A DNA stretch of 64,000 nt from Oryzomonas japonica (GTDB taxonomy: Bacteria; Desulfobacterota; Desulfuromonadia; Geobacterales; Pseudopelobacteraceae): assembly GCF_008802365.1 (NCBI RefSeq), contig NZ_VZQZ01000001.1, positions 620,001 through 684,000 of the forward strand. Reading direction: 5' to 3'. The position numbers and the translations under genes were made by a program. Of this stretch, positions 1 to 8,267 are shown in pieces (positions within the stretch are counted from its first letter, which is position 1; each line of letters starts with the position of its first letter). Below the pieces are notes generated by a model. That model was not told the DNA's origin and searched no databases. It was given only the letters and a program-made list of their open reading frames with translations.

Positions 1-1
1 T

Positions 2-568
2 ATCGTTCTCTCCCCGATCCTGGTTTTTTTCATGCTCTACTACAAACAGACCATCATCGACACCGCCTCCTCCTGGGTCCCGGAACAGCGCCGCGAGATG
101 TTCCTCAATATCGGCCGCGAGGTCAATACCAGCATCGGCGGATATCTGCGGGGGCAGGCCATTGTTTCCATCATCGTGGCGTTCCTGTCCCTGACGGCGC
201 TTTTCATACTGGATATCCCGCACCCCATCATCAGCGGCATCTTTGCCGGGGCCGCTTCGGTGCTCCCCTTTATCGGGGTGTTTATCGCCGCATTGCCGGC
301 ACTGTTCTTCGCCTGGTTCAAATACCAGACCATGGCCAGCCTGGCCCAGACCGCCGCCGCCTTCGGGGTTATCTACTTCCTGGAAGGGTACGTGATCAAG
401 CCGCTGGTGTTCAGAGGTTCCATGAACCTTAATCCGCTGGTGACCATTATCATGGTCATGGCCCTGGGCGAACTGCTCGGTTTCTGGGGTATCCTGCTGG
501 CCCTGCCCATCGCCGCCGCCATAAAGATAACGTGGGGGCACCTGCATAACGGCGATTTCAGGGATTAA
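2..568 (+). CDS. AI-2E family transporter (PerM-like), C-terminal part
   Basis: The reading frame is open to the left edge, so only the last 188 residues are present and the start lies outside the window. The fragment is strongly hydrophobic, with about five membrane segments. It contains the pattern [13 protein letters not shown] and ends with a glycine-rich hydrophobic segment near [18 protein letters not shown], typical of the C-terminal half of AI-2E/PerM permeases. Members export or permeate small solutes across the inner membrane, and the substrate here cannot be told. The copper ATPase that follows, 76 bases downstream on the same strand, need not be related in function. Confidence 0.8.
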   Translation: MVLSPILVFFMLYYKQTIIDTASSWVPEQRREMFLNIGREVNTSIGGYLRGQAIVSIIVAFLSLTALFILDIPHPIISGIFAGAASVLPFIGVFIAALPALFFAWFKYQTMASLAQTAAAFGVIYFLEGYVIKPLVFRGSMNLNPLVTIIMVMALGELLGFWGILLALPIAAAIKITWGHLHNGDFRD

Positions 569-644
569 TTCTTACGAGACGTTCCTGCCCCCACCCATTC
601 GCCCTGATCAAGGATGGGGAACCGGACCTCTGGAAAGTCGGCCT

Positions 645-3032
645 ATGACTACGATCAGCATGAAAATCACCGGCATGTCCTGTGCCAATTGCGCCGCCCG
701 GATCGAGAAGGAGATCGGAAAACAGCCCGGCGTCTCCACGGCAACCGTCAACTTTGCCATGGAAGAGTTGGTCGTCGGCTTCGATGAAGCTGTTGTTTCG
801 CTGGAGGAGATCGCCGGCCGCGTCGAGAAGCTCGGGTACGGCGCGATCCGCCCCGAACCGGCCGATGAGTTGACCTTCGGTGTCCAGGGCCTGCACTGCG
901 CCTCCTGCGTCAACCGGCTGGAAAAGAAGTTGCTGGAAAACCCGGCCGTCAGCGCCGCCATCGTCAACCTGGCCGCTGAAACCGGGTTTGTGCGTTTCGA
1001 TCCGCATCAAGTCGGCATGGCGGATATCTTTGCCATGGTTCACGAGGCCGGCTACACCCCGGTTGAGCTGCATGGCGCCGAGGCCTCGGCCGACGATGCG
1101 CTCCGCCTGCAACGCAACTGGTTCCTCTTCTCCCTGGCCGCCTCGCTGCCGATCATGCTTACCATGGGCGTCCATGCCAACCGGGCCGTGATGCAGCTCA
1201 ACCTGCTTCTGGCCACGGCGGTCCAGTTCTCGGCCGGCCTGACCTTTTACCGCGGCGCCTGGAGCGCCTTGAAAAATCGCAGCGCCAACATGGATGTACT
1301 GGTGGCCCTGGGGACCTCGGCAGCCTATTTCTACTCGCTCCTGGCTTATGCCGGCCTGTTGGGGCCCCATCGGGAGGTGTTCTTCGAAACCTCGGCCATG
1401 CTTATTGCCTTCATCCGCCTGGGCAAGTACCTGGAGGCCCGGGCACGGGGCAAGGCCGGCGAGGCGCTGAAGAAGCTGCTCCACCTCCAGGCCGATAAGG
1501 CCCGCCTGGTTACGGAGGAGGGGGAGCGGGAGGTGCCGGCATCCCTGATCCGTGTGGGCGACGTGGTACTGGTGCGGCCAGGCCAGGCGATCCCGGTGGA
1601 CGGCGAGGTCATCGAGGGGAACGGCGCCGTGGACGAGTCCATGGTGACCGGAGAATCCCTGCCGGTGGAAAAGAAGGTCGGCGACACGGTGACTGGGGCC
1701 ACCATCAATAGAAACGGCGTCCTGCGGGTCCGGGCCACCCGGGTCGGTGAGGCCACCCTCCTCTCCCAGATCGTCCGCATGGTCCGGGAGGCCCAGGGGG
1801 ACAAGGCTCCCATCCAGCGGTTCGCCGACGCCGTTTCCGGCTGGTTTGTGCCGGTGGTGCTCATCCTCTCTCTTGCGACATTTTCCATCTGGTTCTATAC
1901 CCTCCACGCCGGTTTCCTGGCGGCCTTCCGTTTTGCCATCGCCGTGGTGGTGATCGCCTGCCCCTGCGCCATGGGGCTTGCCACGCCGACCGCCATCATG
2001 GTGGGGAGCGGCGTGGCCCTGGCCCGGGGCATCCTCATCAAGAAGGGCTCGGCCCTGGAGGCCATCTCCCGCATGCAGGTGCTGCTGCTGGACAAAACCG
2101 GAACGCTGACCATCGGAACGCCGACCATGACCGACCTGGCGGCCGTGGCGGGGGTTGATCCGGCGCGTCTTTTGGAGTGCCTGATAACGGCCGAGATCCA
2201 CTCGACCCACCCGCTGGCCCAGGCTGCGGTGCGGGCGGCCGAGGAGGCGGGCATCAAGCCGGGGGCGGCAACGGACTTCGAGGAGCGGGGAGGTTTCGGC
2301 ATCACCTGCACCCATGAAGGGTTCCGCCTGGCGGTGGGCAATGAACGGCTGATGGAGGAAGAGGGGATCAGTCTCAAGGGGTTGGCCGACAAGGCCAAGG
2401 AACTGGCCGGGACGGGCAAATCGCTGATATACGTGGCCGCCGGCACGACCCTGGTGGGGGTAGCCGCCTTCGCCGACACGCTGAAACCCGGTTCCGCCAA
2501 GGCGGTGGCTGAATTCAAACGCATGGGCATCCAGACCTGCATGATTACCGGCGACCACGCCGATGTGGCCGCGATTGTGGCCGGGCAGGCCGGTGTGGAC
2601 AGCTTCGAGGCCGAGGTATTGCCGGACCGCAAGCAGGAGGTGGTCAGGGAATACCAGCAACGCGGCATGATCACCGGTATGGTGGGGGACGGCATTAACG
2701 ACGCTCCGGCCCTGGCCCGGGCGGATATCGGCATCGCCATCGGCGGTGGCACGGACGTGGCCAAGGAAACCGGCGATATCGTTCTGATGCGCAACGACCT
2801 GACGGACGTGGTGCGGGCCATCGCCATCGGTCGGGCCACCCTGGCCAAGGTCAAGCAGAACCTGTTCTGGGCGCTATTCTACAACATCCTCGGCATCCCG
2901 GTGGCGGCAGGCCTGCTCTCCCGCTACGGCATAACCCTCAAGCCGGAGTACGCCGGCCTGGCCATGGCCTTTTCCTCGGTCTCGGTGGTGCTCAATTCCA
3001 TCCTGTTGAAACGGGTGGAGCGGAGCCTGTGA
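645..3032 (+). CDS. copA: Copper-translocating P1B-type ATPase
   Basis: This 795-residue protein has two N-terminal heavy-metal-associated domains, with GMSCANC at residues 10-16 and GLHCASC near residue 85. They are followed by membrane segments, the CPC ion-binding motif ([13 protein letters not shown] near residue 437), the phosphorylation motif DKTGTLT (near residue 483) and [12 protein letters not shown] near residue 678. This is the full order expected of a Cu(I)-exporting inner-membrane ATPase, and the length is normal. The ribosome-binding site before the ATG is weak. No copper chaperone or CueR-type regulator gene lies beside it. Silver could also be a substrate. Confidence 0.95.
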   Translation: MTTISMKITGMSCANCAARIEKEIGKQPGVSTATVNFAMEELVVGFDEAVVSLEEIAGRVEKLGYGAIRPEPADELTFGVQGLHCASCVNRLEKKLLENPAVSAAIVNLAAETGFVRFDPHQVGMADIFAMVHEAGYTPVELHGAEASADDALRLQRNWFLFSLAASLPIMLTMGVHANRAVMQLNLLLATAVQFSAGLTFYRGAWSALKNRSANMDVLVALGTSAAYFYSLLAYAGLLGPHREVFFETSAMLIAFIRLGKYLEARARGKAGEALKKLLHLQADKARLVTEEGEREVPASLIRVGDVVLVRPGQAIPVDGEVIEGNGAVDESMVTGESLPVEKKVGDTVTGATINRNGVLRVRATRVGEATLLSQIVRMVREAQGDKAPIQRFADAVSGWFVPVVLILSLATFSIWFYTLHAGFLAAFRFAIAVVVIACPCAMGLATPTAIMVGSGVALARGILIKKGSALEAISRMQVLLLDKTGTLTIGTPTMTDLAAVAGVDPARLLECLITAEIHSTHPLAQAAVRAAEEAGIKPGAATDFEERGGFGITCTHEGFRLAVGNERLMEEEGISLKGLADKAKELAGTGKSLIYVAAGTTLVGVAAFADTLKPGSAKAVAEFKRMGIQTCMITGDHADVAAIVAGQAGVDSFEAEVLPDRKQEVVREYQQRGMITGMVGDGINDAPALARADIGIAIGGGTDVAKETGDIVLMRNDLTDVVRAIAIGRATLAKVKQNLFWALFYNILGIPVAAGLLSRYGITLKPEYAGLAMAFSSVSVVLNSILLKRVERSL

Positions 3033-3057
3033 GGGGGCCGGCCCCGGAGGTGGAGCG

Positions 3058-3336
3058 GTGTTGACCAAACTGGAAGAGATCGTCCTCGAATGGGTGTGCC
3101 TCGACTATGAGCGGGCGCCTGCCATCGTCGGCGAGGTCTCTTCCGCTCTTGGCAGCCAGGCCACCGACCGGGAGGTGTTCGGGGTGCTGCTGGCACACTG
3201 TGGGCGGGGGCTGGTGAAAGCCTATCTTTACGAAACAGAGACGAGAGCGTTCAAGCAGCTTACCCGTCCTGCCGACCATGACCCGGAAGAGGTGTGGTGG
3301 TATTGTACGGAAGCAGGGAAGAAAGCGCTTTTCTGA
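3058..3336 (+). CDS. Conserved hypothetical protein, 92 aa
   Basis: A GTG start is supported by GGAGG seven bases upstream. The reading begins 25 bases after copA and is probably co-transcribed with it. The protein is soluble, with an acidic N-terminal helix (LEEIVLEWVCLDYERA) and the C-terminal pattern VWWYCTEAGKKAL. That ending and the overall size resemble small winged-helix-like proteins, but I do not recognise a named family and assign no function. Confidence 0.7.
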   Translation: MLTKLEEIVLEWVCLDYERAPAIVGEVSSALGSQATDREVFGVLLAHCGRGLVKAYLYETETRAFKQLTRPADHDPEEVWWYCTEAGKKALF

Positions 3337-3356
3337 GCCCCGGTGGAGATTCATTC

Positions 3357-3512
3357 TTGAAGGTCGCCGTATTCAACGGCAGCCCCCGCAAAGGGAATAA
3401 TGCCTCGCTGCTCATCAAGCATGCCTTCACGGAATTGAACCGTGGGGGGATCGAGACGATGCGCGACCTGGGGGTAAACATGGCGTGGCTGATGAAGAAG
3501 ATCGGGGTGTGA
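3357..3512 (+). pseudogene. Internally deleted flavodoxin/FMN-reductase remnant
   Basis: Reading from the TTG at 3357 (GGAG eight bases upstream) gives 51 residues. The first about 34 match the FMN-binding N-terminus of NADPH-dependent FMN reductase-type flavoproteins (VAVFNGSPRKGNNASLLI). The last about 17 (MRDLGVNMAWLMKKIGV) match the C-terminal helix of the same family. The intact paralogue at 36598-37233 has the same two blocks (INGSPKKEGNTYHAI and MRMLGKNMAWLMKLV) separated by about 140 residues. The centre of the gene, including the cysteine cluster, has therefore been lost in frame. A functional mini-protein is unlikely. Confidence 0.75.
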
Positions 3513-3555
3513 TGCGGGGCGATTCACGAATCGCCCCGCCAGAACCTGAAACAGC

Positions 3556-4071
3556 CTACAAGAGCGCCTTGGCCGCAGCGATCGCGGCGGCGTAGTCCGG
3601 CTCGCTGGTCACCTCGGGAACGATCTGGACGTAGCGGACGATATCGTTGGCATCCACCACGAAGACCGCCCGGGCAAGCAATACCAGCTCTTCGATCAGG
3701 ACGCCGTAGTTCTTGCCGAAGGAGCGGTTGCGGTAGTCGGACAGGGTGACCACCCGGTCAATGCCCGCTGCGCCGCACCAGCGTTTCTGGGCAAAGGGGA
3801 GGTCCTGGCTGACGGTCAGCACCACCACGTTGCCCGGCAGGCCGGCGGCCTCCTGATTGAAGCGGCGGGTTTCCGTGTCGCACACCGGCGTGTCCAGGGA
3901 CGGCACGGCGCTGATGATCTTTATCTTGCCGGCGTAGGTCGCCAGGGTGGTTGCCGCCAGGCCGTTATCCACCACGGTAAAATCGGGCGCCTTGTCGCCG
4001 ACCTTAACCTCCGGACCGACCAGGGTCATGGGGTTCCCCTTGAAGGTGATGATGCCTTTGCGTTCGCTCAT
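3556..4071 (-). CDS. tpx: Thiol peroxidase (Tpx-type peroxiredoxin)
   Basis: The 171-residue protein has the Tpx signature [12 protein letters not shown] with peroxidatic Cys64 and a resolving Cys99 in QKRWC, as in atypical 2-Cys peroxiredoxins. These enzymes reduce hydrogen peroxide and alkyl hydroperoxides with thioredoxin as electron donor. Length and motif spacing are normal. The gene stands alone, converging with the flavodoxin remnant. AGGAGGACAC just before the start gives a strong ribosome-binding site. Confidence 0.96.
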   Translation of the reverse strand: MSERKGIITFKGNPMTLVGPEVKVGDKAPDFTVVDNGLAATTLATYAGKIKIISAVPSLDTPVCDTETRRFNQEAAGLPGNVVVLTVSQDLPFAQKRWCGAAGIDRVVTLSDYRNRSFGKNYGVLIEELVLLARAVFVVDANDIVRYVQIVPEVTSEPDYAAAIAAAKALL

Positions 4072-4150
4072 GGACGTGTCCTCCTGAAATTAGCTGCCTA
4101 TCTTTTTGGACAATTTTACTCCGTAACCGGAAAAATGCAATCCTCCCCCG

Positions 4151-4729
4151 TCAAAACAAGCCGTGCATCTTTAGAAACTGCATCACCAGCCGATAGGTAA
4201 TGCCCCATAGCACCGGCTTGTCCGGCTGCGGCAGGCGAATGGCCGGGGTCTCCACCGGTCGGCCGCGAAAATGGACCTGAGTGGTGATGTGTCGCCGCTG
4301 GTCGGCAAGGTCGGCCAGATTGACCCAAAATGCGTCCCGCGATTCGTGGTTGATGGTGACTGCCGGAAGGGCGCCGCTGAAACCGTAGGCGAAACAGGCG
4401 ATCCTGACCGGCAGGTGCGCGCCGACGATATCGCCCAGTCTGCCCAAATGACGGGCAGCAGCCAACTCGATGGCCGCCTCTTCGCGGGTTTCCCGTTCGG
4501 CGGCCTGGCGCAGTGTCTCCCCCGGCTCGACCCGTCCCCCGGGAAATGCCAGGTTGCCGGACCAGGGGTCGCGTTCGTCGGTTGCCCGCTCCAGGAACAG
4601 CAGATGGAGACCGGCGGACTGTTCGACCAGAACCATGGCCACTGCTGCGGGGCTGCGCCCGTCGTCGGGCGCCTCGTCGTGCTGCAACCGGGAAATGGTT
4701 GCGCAGATGGTATCAAAGGTGAGGGTCAT
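4151..4729 (-). CDS. Nudix hydrolase, CoA pyrophosphatase type
   Basis: From the ATG at 4729 the protein has 192 residues, and the Nudix box runs over residues 64-87 with the pattern G-x5-E-x7-REtrEE intact. The segment just before it (LLFLERATDERDPWSGNLAFPGG) is typical of the bacterial CoA pyrophosphatase branch, which hydrolyses CoA and its derivatives to 3',5'-ADP and phosphopantetheine. The frame stays open 96 bases further upstream, but those residues do not look like family sequence, so the internal ATG is preferred. Exact substrate is inferred from motif context only. Confidence 0.87.
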   Translation of the reverse strand: MTLTFDTICATISRLQHDEAPDDGRSPAAVAMVLVEQSAGLHLLFLERATDERDPWSGNLAFPGGRVEPGETLRQAAERETREEAAIELAAARHLGRLGDIVGAHLPVRIACFAYGFSGALPAVTINHESRDAFWVNLADLADQRRHITTQVHFRGRPVETPAIRLPQPDKPVLWGITYRLVMQFLKMHGLF

Positions 4730-4943
4730 ACAGGAACCTGCCACGCGTTCTGTTTTACGGAACTGTAAACGCCAATGGGGAGGGAAGTCAAAGCCATTTT
4801 CCCGTGGGCCGGAATAGGGGACCAAAGTAATCCCATACTTTTTGACTTTTCATGTCCCCCATGTTATAAATATCCACTTTTCCCTCAAATTATTGTCTGA
4901 ATATTTACGAAATCATTATATAGTTCATACAGGGAGGCATGCA
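4730..4943. promoter_or_regulatory. Divergent intergenic region with lysA promoter
   Basis: This 214-base AT-rich stretch separates the divergent Nudix and lysA genes and must hold the promoter of the lysine operon. Its lysA-proximal half is rich in A and T with several candidate -10 hexamers. I cannot pick one start with confidence and see no lysine riboswitch in it. Confidence 0.4.
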
Positions 4944-6197
4944 ATGAACCACTTTCAGTACAAAGCCAACGAACTCTATGCGGAAGACGTGCGGCTCGCG
5001 GATATCGTCGCCAAGGTCGGCTCGCCGGTCTACGTCTATTCTCACGCCACCTTGGAACGGCACTTCAAGGCCTTTGACGGTGCTTTCGCCTCGGTGCCCC
5101 ACACCGTCTGCTACTCGGTCAAGGCCAACTCCACCCAGTCGGTGCTCAAAACCTTCATCAACCTCGGCGGCGGGGTGGATATCGTCTCCGGCGGCGAACT
5201 GTACCGGGCGCTCAAGGCCGGCGTCGATCCGAAAAAGGTGGTATACTCCGGTGTGGGCAAGAAGGACGAGGAGATCGAATACGCCCTGAATACCGGCATC
5301 CTGATGTTCAACGTGGAATCGGAGCAGGAGTTGACCAGGATCAGCGAGATCGCCTCCCGCCTGGGGAAAAAGGCCGGCATCGCCATCCGGGTCAACCCGG
5401 ACGTGGACCCCGGCACCCATCCCTACATCACCACCGGCCTGAAAAACGCCAAATTCGGCATCACCATCGACCGGGCCATGGAGGAGTATAAACGCGCCGC
5501 CGGTCTGCCGGGCATCGAGGTGATCGGCATCGATATGCACATCGGCTCCCAGTTGACCAAGGTCAACCCCTTCGTTGATTCCATCGAGAAGCTGAAGGTC
5601 ATGATCGGCAAGCTGAAGGAGATGGGCATCAACCTGCAGTACTTCGACTGCGGCGGCGGCCTGGGTATCCAGTACAACAACGAGGAACCGCCCCTGCCGG
5701 CCGATTACGGCAAGGAGATTATCGCTGCCACGAAGGATCTGGGCCTGCACCTGGTGTTCGAGCCGGGCCGCAATATCGTCGGTAATGCCGGTATCCTGGT
5801 TGCCCGCTGCCTCTACACCAAGGCGCGGGGCGAGAAAAACTTCATCATGATCGACGCCGGCATGAACGACTTGGCGCGCCCGGCCCTGTACGGCTCCTTC
5901 CATAGCGTGCAGGCGCTGAAAAAGGATCAGGACGGCCTGATCACCGCCGACATCGTCGGGCCGATCTGCGAGTCGGGAGACTTCCTGGTCAAGGACCGGG
6001 AGGTGCCGATGTTCAAGCAGGGCGACCTGATGGCCTTCATGTCGGCCGGCGCCTACGGTTTTGCCATGAGCAGTTCCTACAACAGCCGTCCCCGGGTGGC
6101 CGAGGTGATGGTCAAGGGGGGCGCATTCGAGATTATCCGCGAGCGCGAGACGATCGAAGACTTGGTCAAGGGCGAGAAGGTCGCCACGTTCCTGTAG
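4944..6197 (+). CDS. lysA: Diaminopimelate decarboxylase
   Basis: The 417-residue PLP enzyme converts meso-diaminopimelate to L-lysine, the last step of lysine synthesis. The PLP lysine is in CYSVKANS. The HIGSQ, GGGLGIQY, EPGRNIVGNAG and CESGDFL blocks and the C-terminal YGFAMSSSYNSRPR are all present in the usual order. The ATG at 4944 follows AGGGAGG and fits family length; an upstream in-frame ATG would add 34 atypical residues. It is first in the lysA-dapA-dapB-dapL set. The stop codon TAG abuts a dispersed repeat element. Confidence 0.97.
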   Translation: MNHFQYKANELYAEDVRLADIVAKVGSPVYVYSHATLERHFKAFDGAFASVPHTVCYSVKANSTQSVLKTFINLGGGVDIVSGGELYRALKAGVDPKKVVYSGVGKKDEEIEYALNTGILMFNVESEQELTRISEIASRLGKKAGIAIRVNPDVDPGTHPYITTGLKNAKFGITIDRAMEEYKRAAGLPGIEVIGIDMHIGSQLTKVNPFVDSIEKLKVMIGKLKEMGINLQYFDCGGGLGIQYNNEEPPLPADYGKEIIAATKDLGLHLVFEPGRNIVGNAGILVARCLYTKARGEKNFIMIDAGMNDLARPALYGSFHSVQALKKDQDGLITADIVGPICESGDFLVKDREVPMFKQGDLMAFMSAGAYGFAMSSSYNSRPRVAEVMVKGGAFEIIRERETIEDLVKGEKVATFL

Positions 6198-6198
6198 G

Positions 6199-6340
6199 AG
6201 GTTGTTGAAAAACAGTCATCTCGCCGCCGTCCTCGAAAGCCCTTTTGTGCGGCGTAGCGCTGCTACGCCGCACAAAAGGGCTTGTCTAGCGGGTGCGACG
6301 ATCTGACTATTTTTGAACAACCTGAGTTTTTCAACAGCCT
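6199..6340 (+). repeat. Dispersed inverted-repeat element, copy 1 (142 bp)
   Basis: The element starts with AGGTTGTTGAAAAACAGTCA (6199-6218) and carries a near-complementary copy at 6304-6323. A third, partly matching end at 6324-6340 reads TTTTTCAACAGCCT. Inside is a perfect 22-bp stem (6237-6258 with 6262-6283, loop GCT) that would fold strongly and could end transcription. The same outer sequence, with a longer inside, recurs at 9862-10078. It encodes nothing and looks like a non-autonomous, MITE-like element. Confidence 0.88.
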
Positions 6341-6384
6341 GGTAGTTGAAATAACAATATTCCACCCGCAAGGAGGAAAAGGGT

Positions 6385-7257
6385 ATGTTTAGAGGCAGCA
6401 TTGTCGCCATCGTGACGCCATTCAAAAACGGTGCGGTTGACGAAGAAAAATTGCGTGAACTGGTGGAATTCCAAATTGCGGGCGGCACCGATGCCATCGT
6501 GCCCTGCGGCACTACCGGTGAGTCGTCCACCCTGGATTACGAAGAACACGACCGGGTGATCGAGATCGTCGTGCAGCAGGTCAACAAGCGGGTCCCGGTC
6601 ATCGCCGGCACCGGCTCCAATTCGACCCGCGAAGCGATCGAGATGACGGCCCATGCCAAGAAGCTCGGCGCCGACGGCGCCCTGCTGGTCACCCCCTACT
6701 ACAATAAGCCGACCCAGGAAGGGCTCTATCGCCACTACACGGCCGTTGCCGATGCCGTCGAACTCCCGCTGGTCCTCTACAACGTGCCCGGCCGCACCGG
6801 CGTGAACCTGCTGCCCGAGACCGTGGGCCGCCTGGCCCCCCACAGGAACATCGTGGCCATCAAGGAAGCCACCGGCTCCCTGCAACAGGCGTCCGAGATC
6901 CTGGCCCTGTGCGGCGACCAGATCGATGTGCTCTCCGGCGACGACTTCATCACCTTCCCGTTGATGGCCTGCGGCGGCAAGGGGATCATCTCGGTGACCG
7001 CCAACATCATGCCCGCGGAGGTGGCGGCCCTGGTGGACGCCTTCGAGGCCGGCAACATGGATGAGGCCCGCCGACTGCACCTGAAGCTGCTCAAGATCAA
7101 CAACGCCATGTTCCTGGAGAGCAACCCGATCCCGGTGAAGACCGCCCTGGGTCTGATGGGCAAGTGCAGCGACGAGATGCGCCTGCCGCTCTGCCCCATG
7201 GGCGAGGCCAACAAGGCCAAGCTGGCTGCCATCATGAAAGAGTACAACTTGATTTAA
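6385..7257 (+). CDS. dapA: 4-hydroxy-tetrahydrodipicolinate synthase
   Basis: The 290-residue enzyme condenses pyruvate with aspartate semialdehyde in the first committed step of diaminopimelate synthesis. The pyruvate-binding GTTGES motif, the catalytic tyrosine in YNVPGRTG and the Schiff-base lysine (about residue 160, in VAIKEATGS) are present. AAGGAGGAAAAGGGT before the ATG is a strong ribosome-binding site. It lies 187 bases after lysA, with repeat element copy 1 in between. Length is normal. Confidence 0.97.
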   Translation: MFRGSIVAIVTPFKNGAVDEEKLRELVEFQIAGGTDAIVPCGTTGESSTLDYEEHDRVIEIVVQQVNKRVPVIAGTGSNSTREAIEMTAHAKKLGADGALLVTPYYNKPTQEGLYRHYTAVADAVELPLVLYNVPGRTGVNLLPETVGRLAPHRNIVAIKEATGSLQQASEILALCGDQIDVLSGDDFITFPLMACGGKGIISVTANIMPAEVAALVDAFEAGNMDEARRLHLKLLKINNAMFLESNPIPVKTALGLMGKCSDEMRLPLCPMGEANKAKLAAIMKEYNLI

Positions 7258-7266
7258 CTTCATAAC

Positions 7267-7395
7267 CTGCCACAGAGACGCAGAGAAAGGCAGGAGAGAA
7301 ACAAAAGCATAAATCCGGGATTCAGGTTCACCCCTCTCTGCTTCCTGCTTTTGCCGTTCTCTGTCAACCTCTGTGTCTCAGTGTCTCTGTGGCAG
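7267..7395. repeat. Inverted repeat between dapA and dapB
   Basis: CTGCCACAGAGAC at 7267-7279 is repeated exactly in reverse complement at 7383-7395. The inside of this 129-bp segment is rich in AGAGA and TCTCT tracts that extend the pairing imperfectly. The DNA is low in complexity, not coding, and looks like a small mobile or structural insertion into the operon. Confidence 0.7.
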
Positions 7396-7411
7396 ATGTA
7401 AGGAATCTACC

Positions 7412-8215
7412 ATGATCAACATCGCCGTTTGCGGCGCTGCCGGACGTATGGGACAGCGCATCATCAATTCCATTGTCGAAACCGAAGGGGTCCGGTTCTC
7501 CGGCGCGCTGGAGCGCCCGGGTCACCCTCTAGTGGGGCAGGATGTGGGCCTGATCGCCGGTTGCGGCGAGCTGGGAGTCGCGGTTTCCGATGACCTGAAC
7601 GGCGTGATCGCCGCCTGCGACGTGCTGATCGACTTTACCGCGCCCAAGGTCTCCCTCAAGAACCTGGAGGCCTGCGGCCTGCAAAAGAAGGCCATTGTGA
7701 TCGGCTCCACCGGCTTTACCCCCGAGGAGCGCGCCCTGGCTGCGGAACTGGCCAAGACCACCCCGGTGGTGCTGGCGCCCAACATGTCGGTGGGGGTCAA
7801 TGTCTGCTTCAAGATCCTCAAGGACATCGCCGCAACCTTGGGAGACGATTTCGACGTGGAGATCGTCGAGGCGCACCACCGCCTGAAAAAGGACGCCCCT
7901 TCCGGCACGGCCGTGCGCATGGGCGAGGTGGTGGCCGAGGCTCTGGGACGCGATTACAACAAGGTGGCCAACTTCCATCGCGAGGGGATCACCGGCGAGC
8001 GCACCAGGGAAGAGATCGGCATGCAGACCATCCGCGGCGGCGACATCATCGGCGAGCACACGGTCTACTTCATCGGCATGGGCGAGCGCATCGAACTGTC
8101 CCACCGGGCCATGACCCGCGACATGTTTTCCCGCGGTTCAGTCCGCGCCGCCAAGTGGGTCGTATCCCAGAAACCGGGCCTGTACGATATGCAGGATGTC
8201 CTGGGGCTGCGGTAG
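7412..8215 (+). CDS. dapB: 4-hydroxy-tetrahydrodipicolinate reductase
   Basis: The 267-residue enzyme reduces the DapA product to tetrahydrodipicolinate with NAD(P)H. The N-terminal Rossmann motif is GAAGRMGQRI and the active-site block is HHRLKKDAPSGTA. The ATG at 7412 follows TAAGGA. An in-frame ATG at 7373 lies inside the upstream inverted repeat and would add an odd Cys-rich leader, so it was not chosen. Third gene of the lysine operon. Confidence 0.97.
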   Translation: MINIAVCGAAGRMGQRIINSIVETEGVRFSGALERPGHPLVGQDVGLIAGCGELGVAVSDDLNGVIAACDVLIDFTAPKVSLKNLEACGLQKKAIVIGSTGFTPEERALAAELAKTTPVVLAPNMSVGVNVCFKILKDIAATLGDDFDVEIVEAHHRLKKDAPSGTAVRMGEVVAEALGRDYNKVANFHREGITGERTREEIGMQTIRGGDIIGEHTVYFIGMGERIELSHRAMTRDMFSRGSVRAAKWVVSQKPGLYDMQDVLGLR

Positions 8216-8267
8216 CCCCAAGCAGAACTCTGCGGCCACGCCATTAAAAACGGGGAGATTTTGACCA

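Noticed and set aside
558-2660. 700-codon open frame on the minus strand opposite copA
   Set aside because: It lies entirely over the copA coding region, has His/Gly/Arg-rich composition typical of GC-rich shadow frames, and matches no family.
4842-4943. Extended lysA start at 4842
   Set aside because: It would add 34 residues unlike the family; ATG 4944 has AGGGAGG directly upstream.
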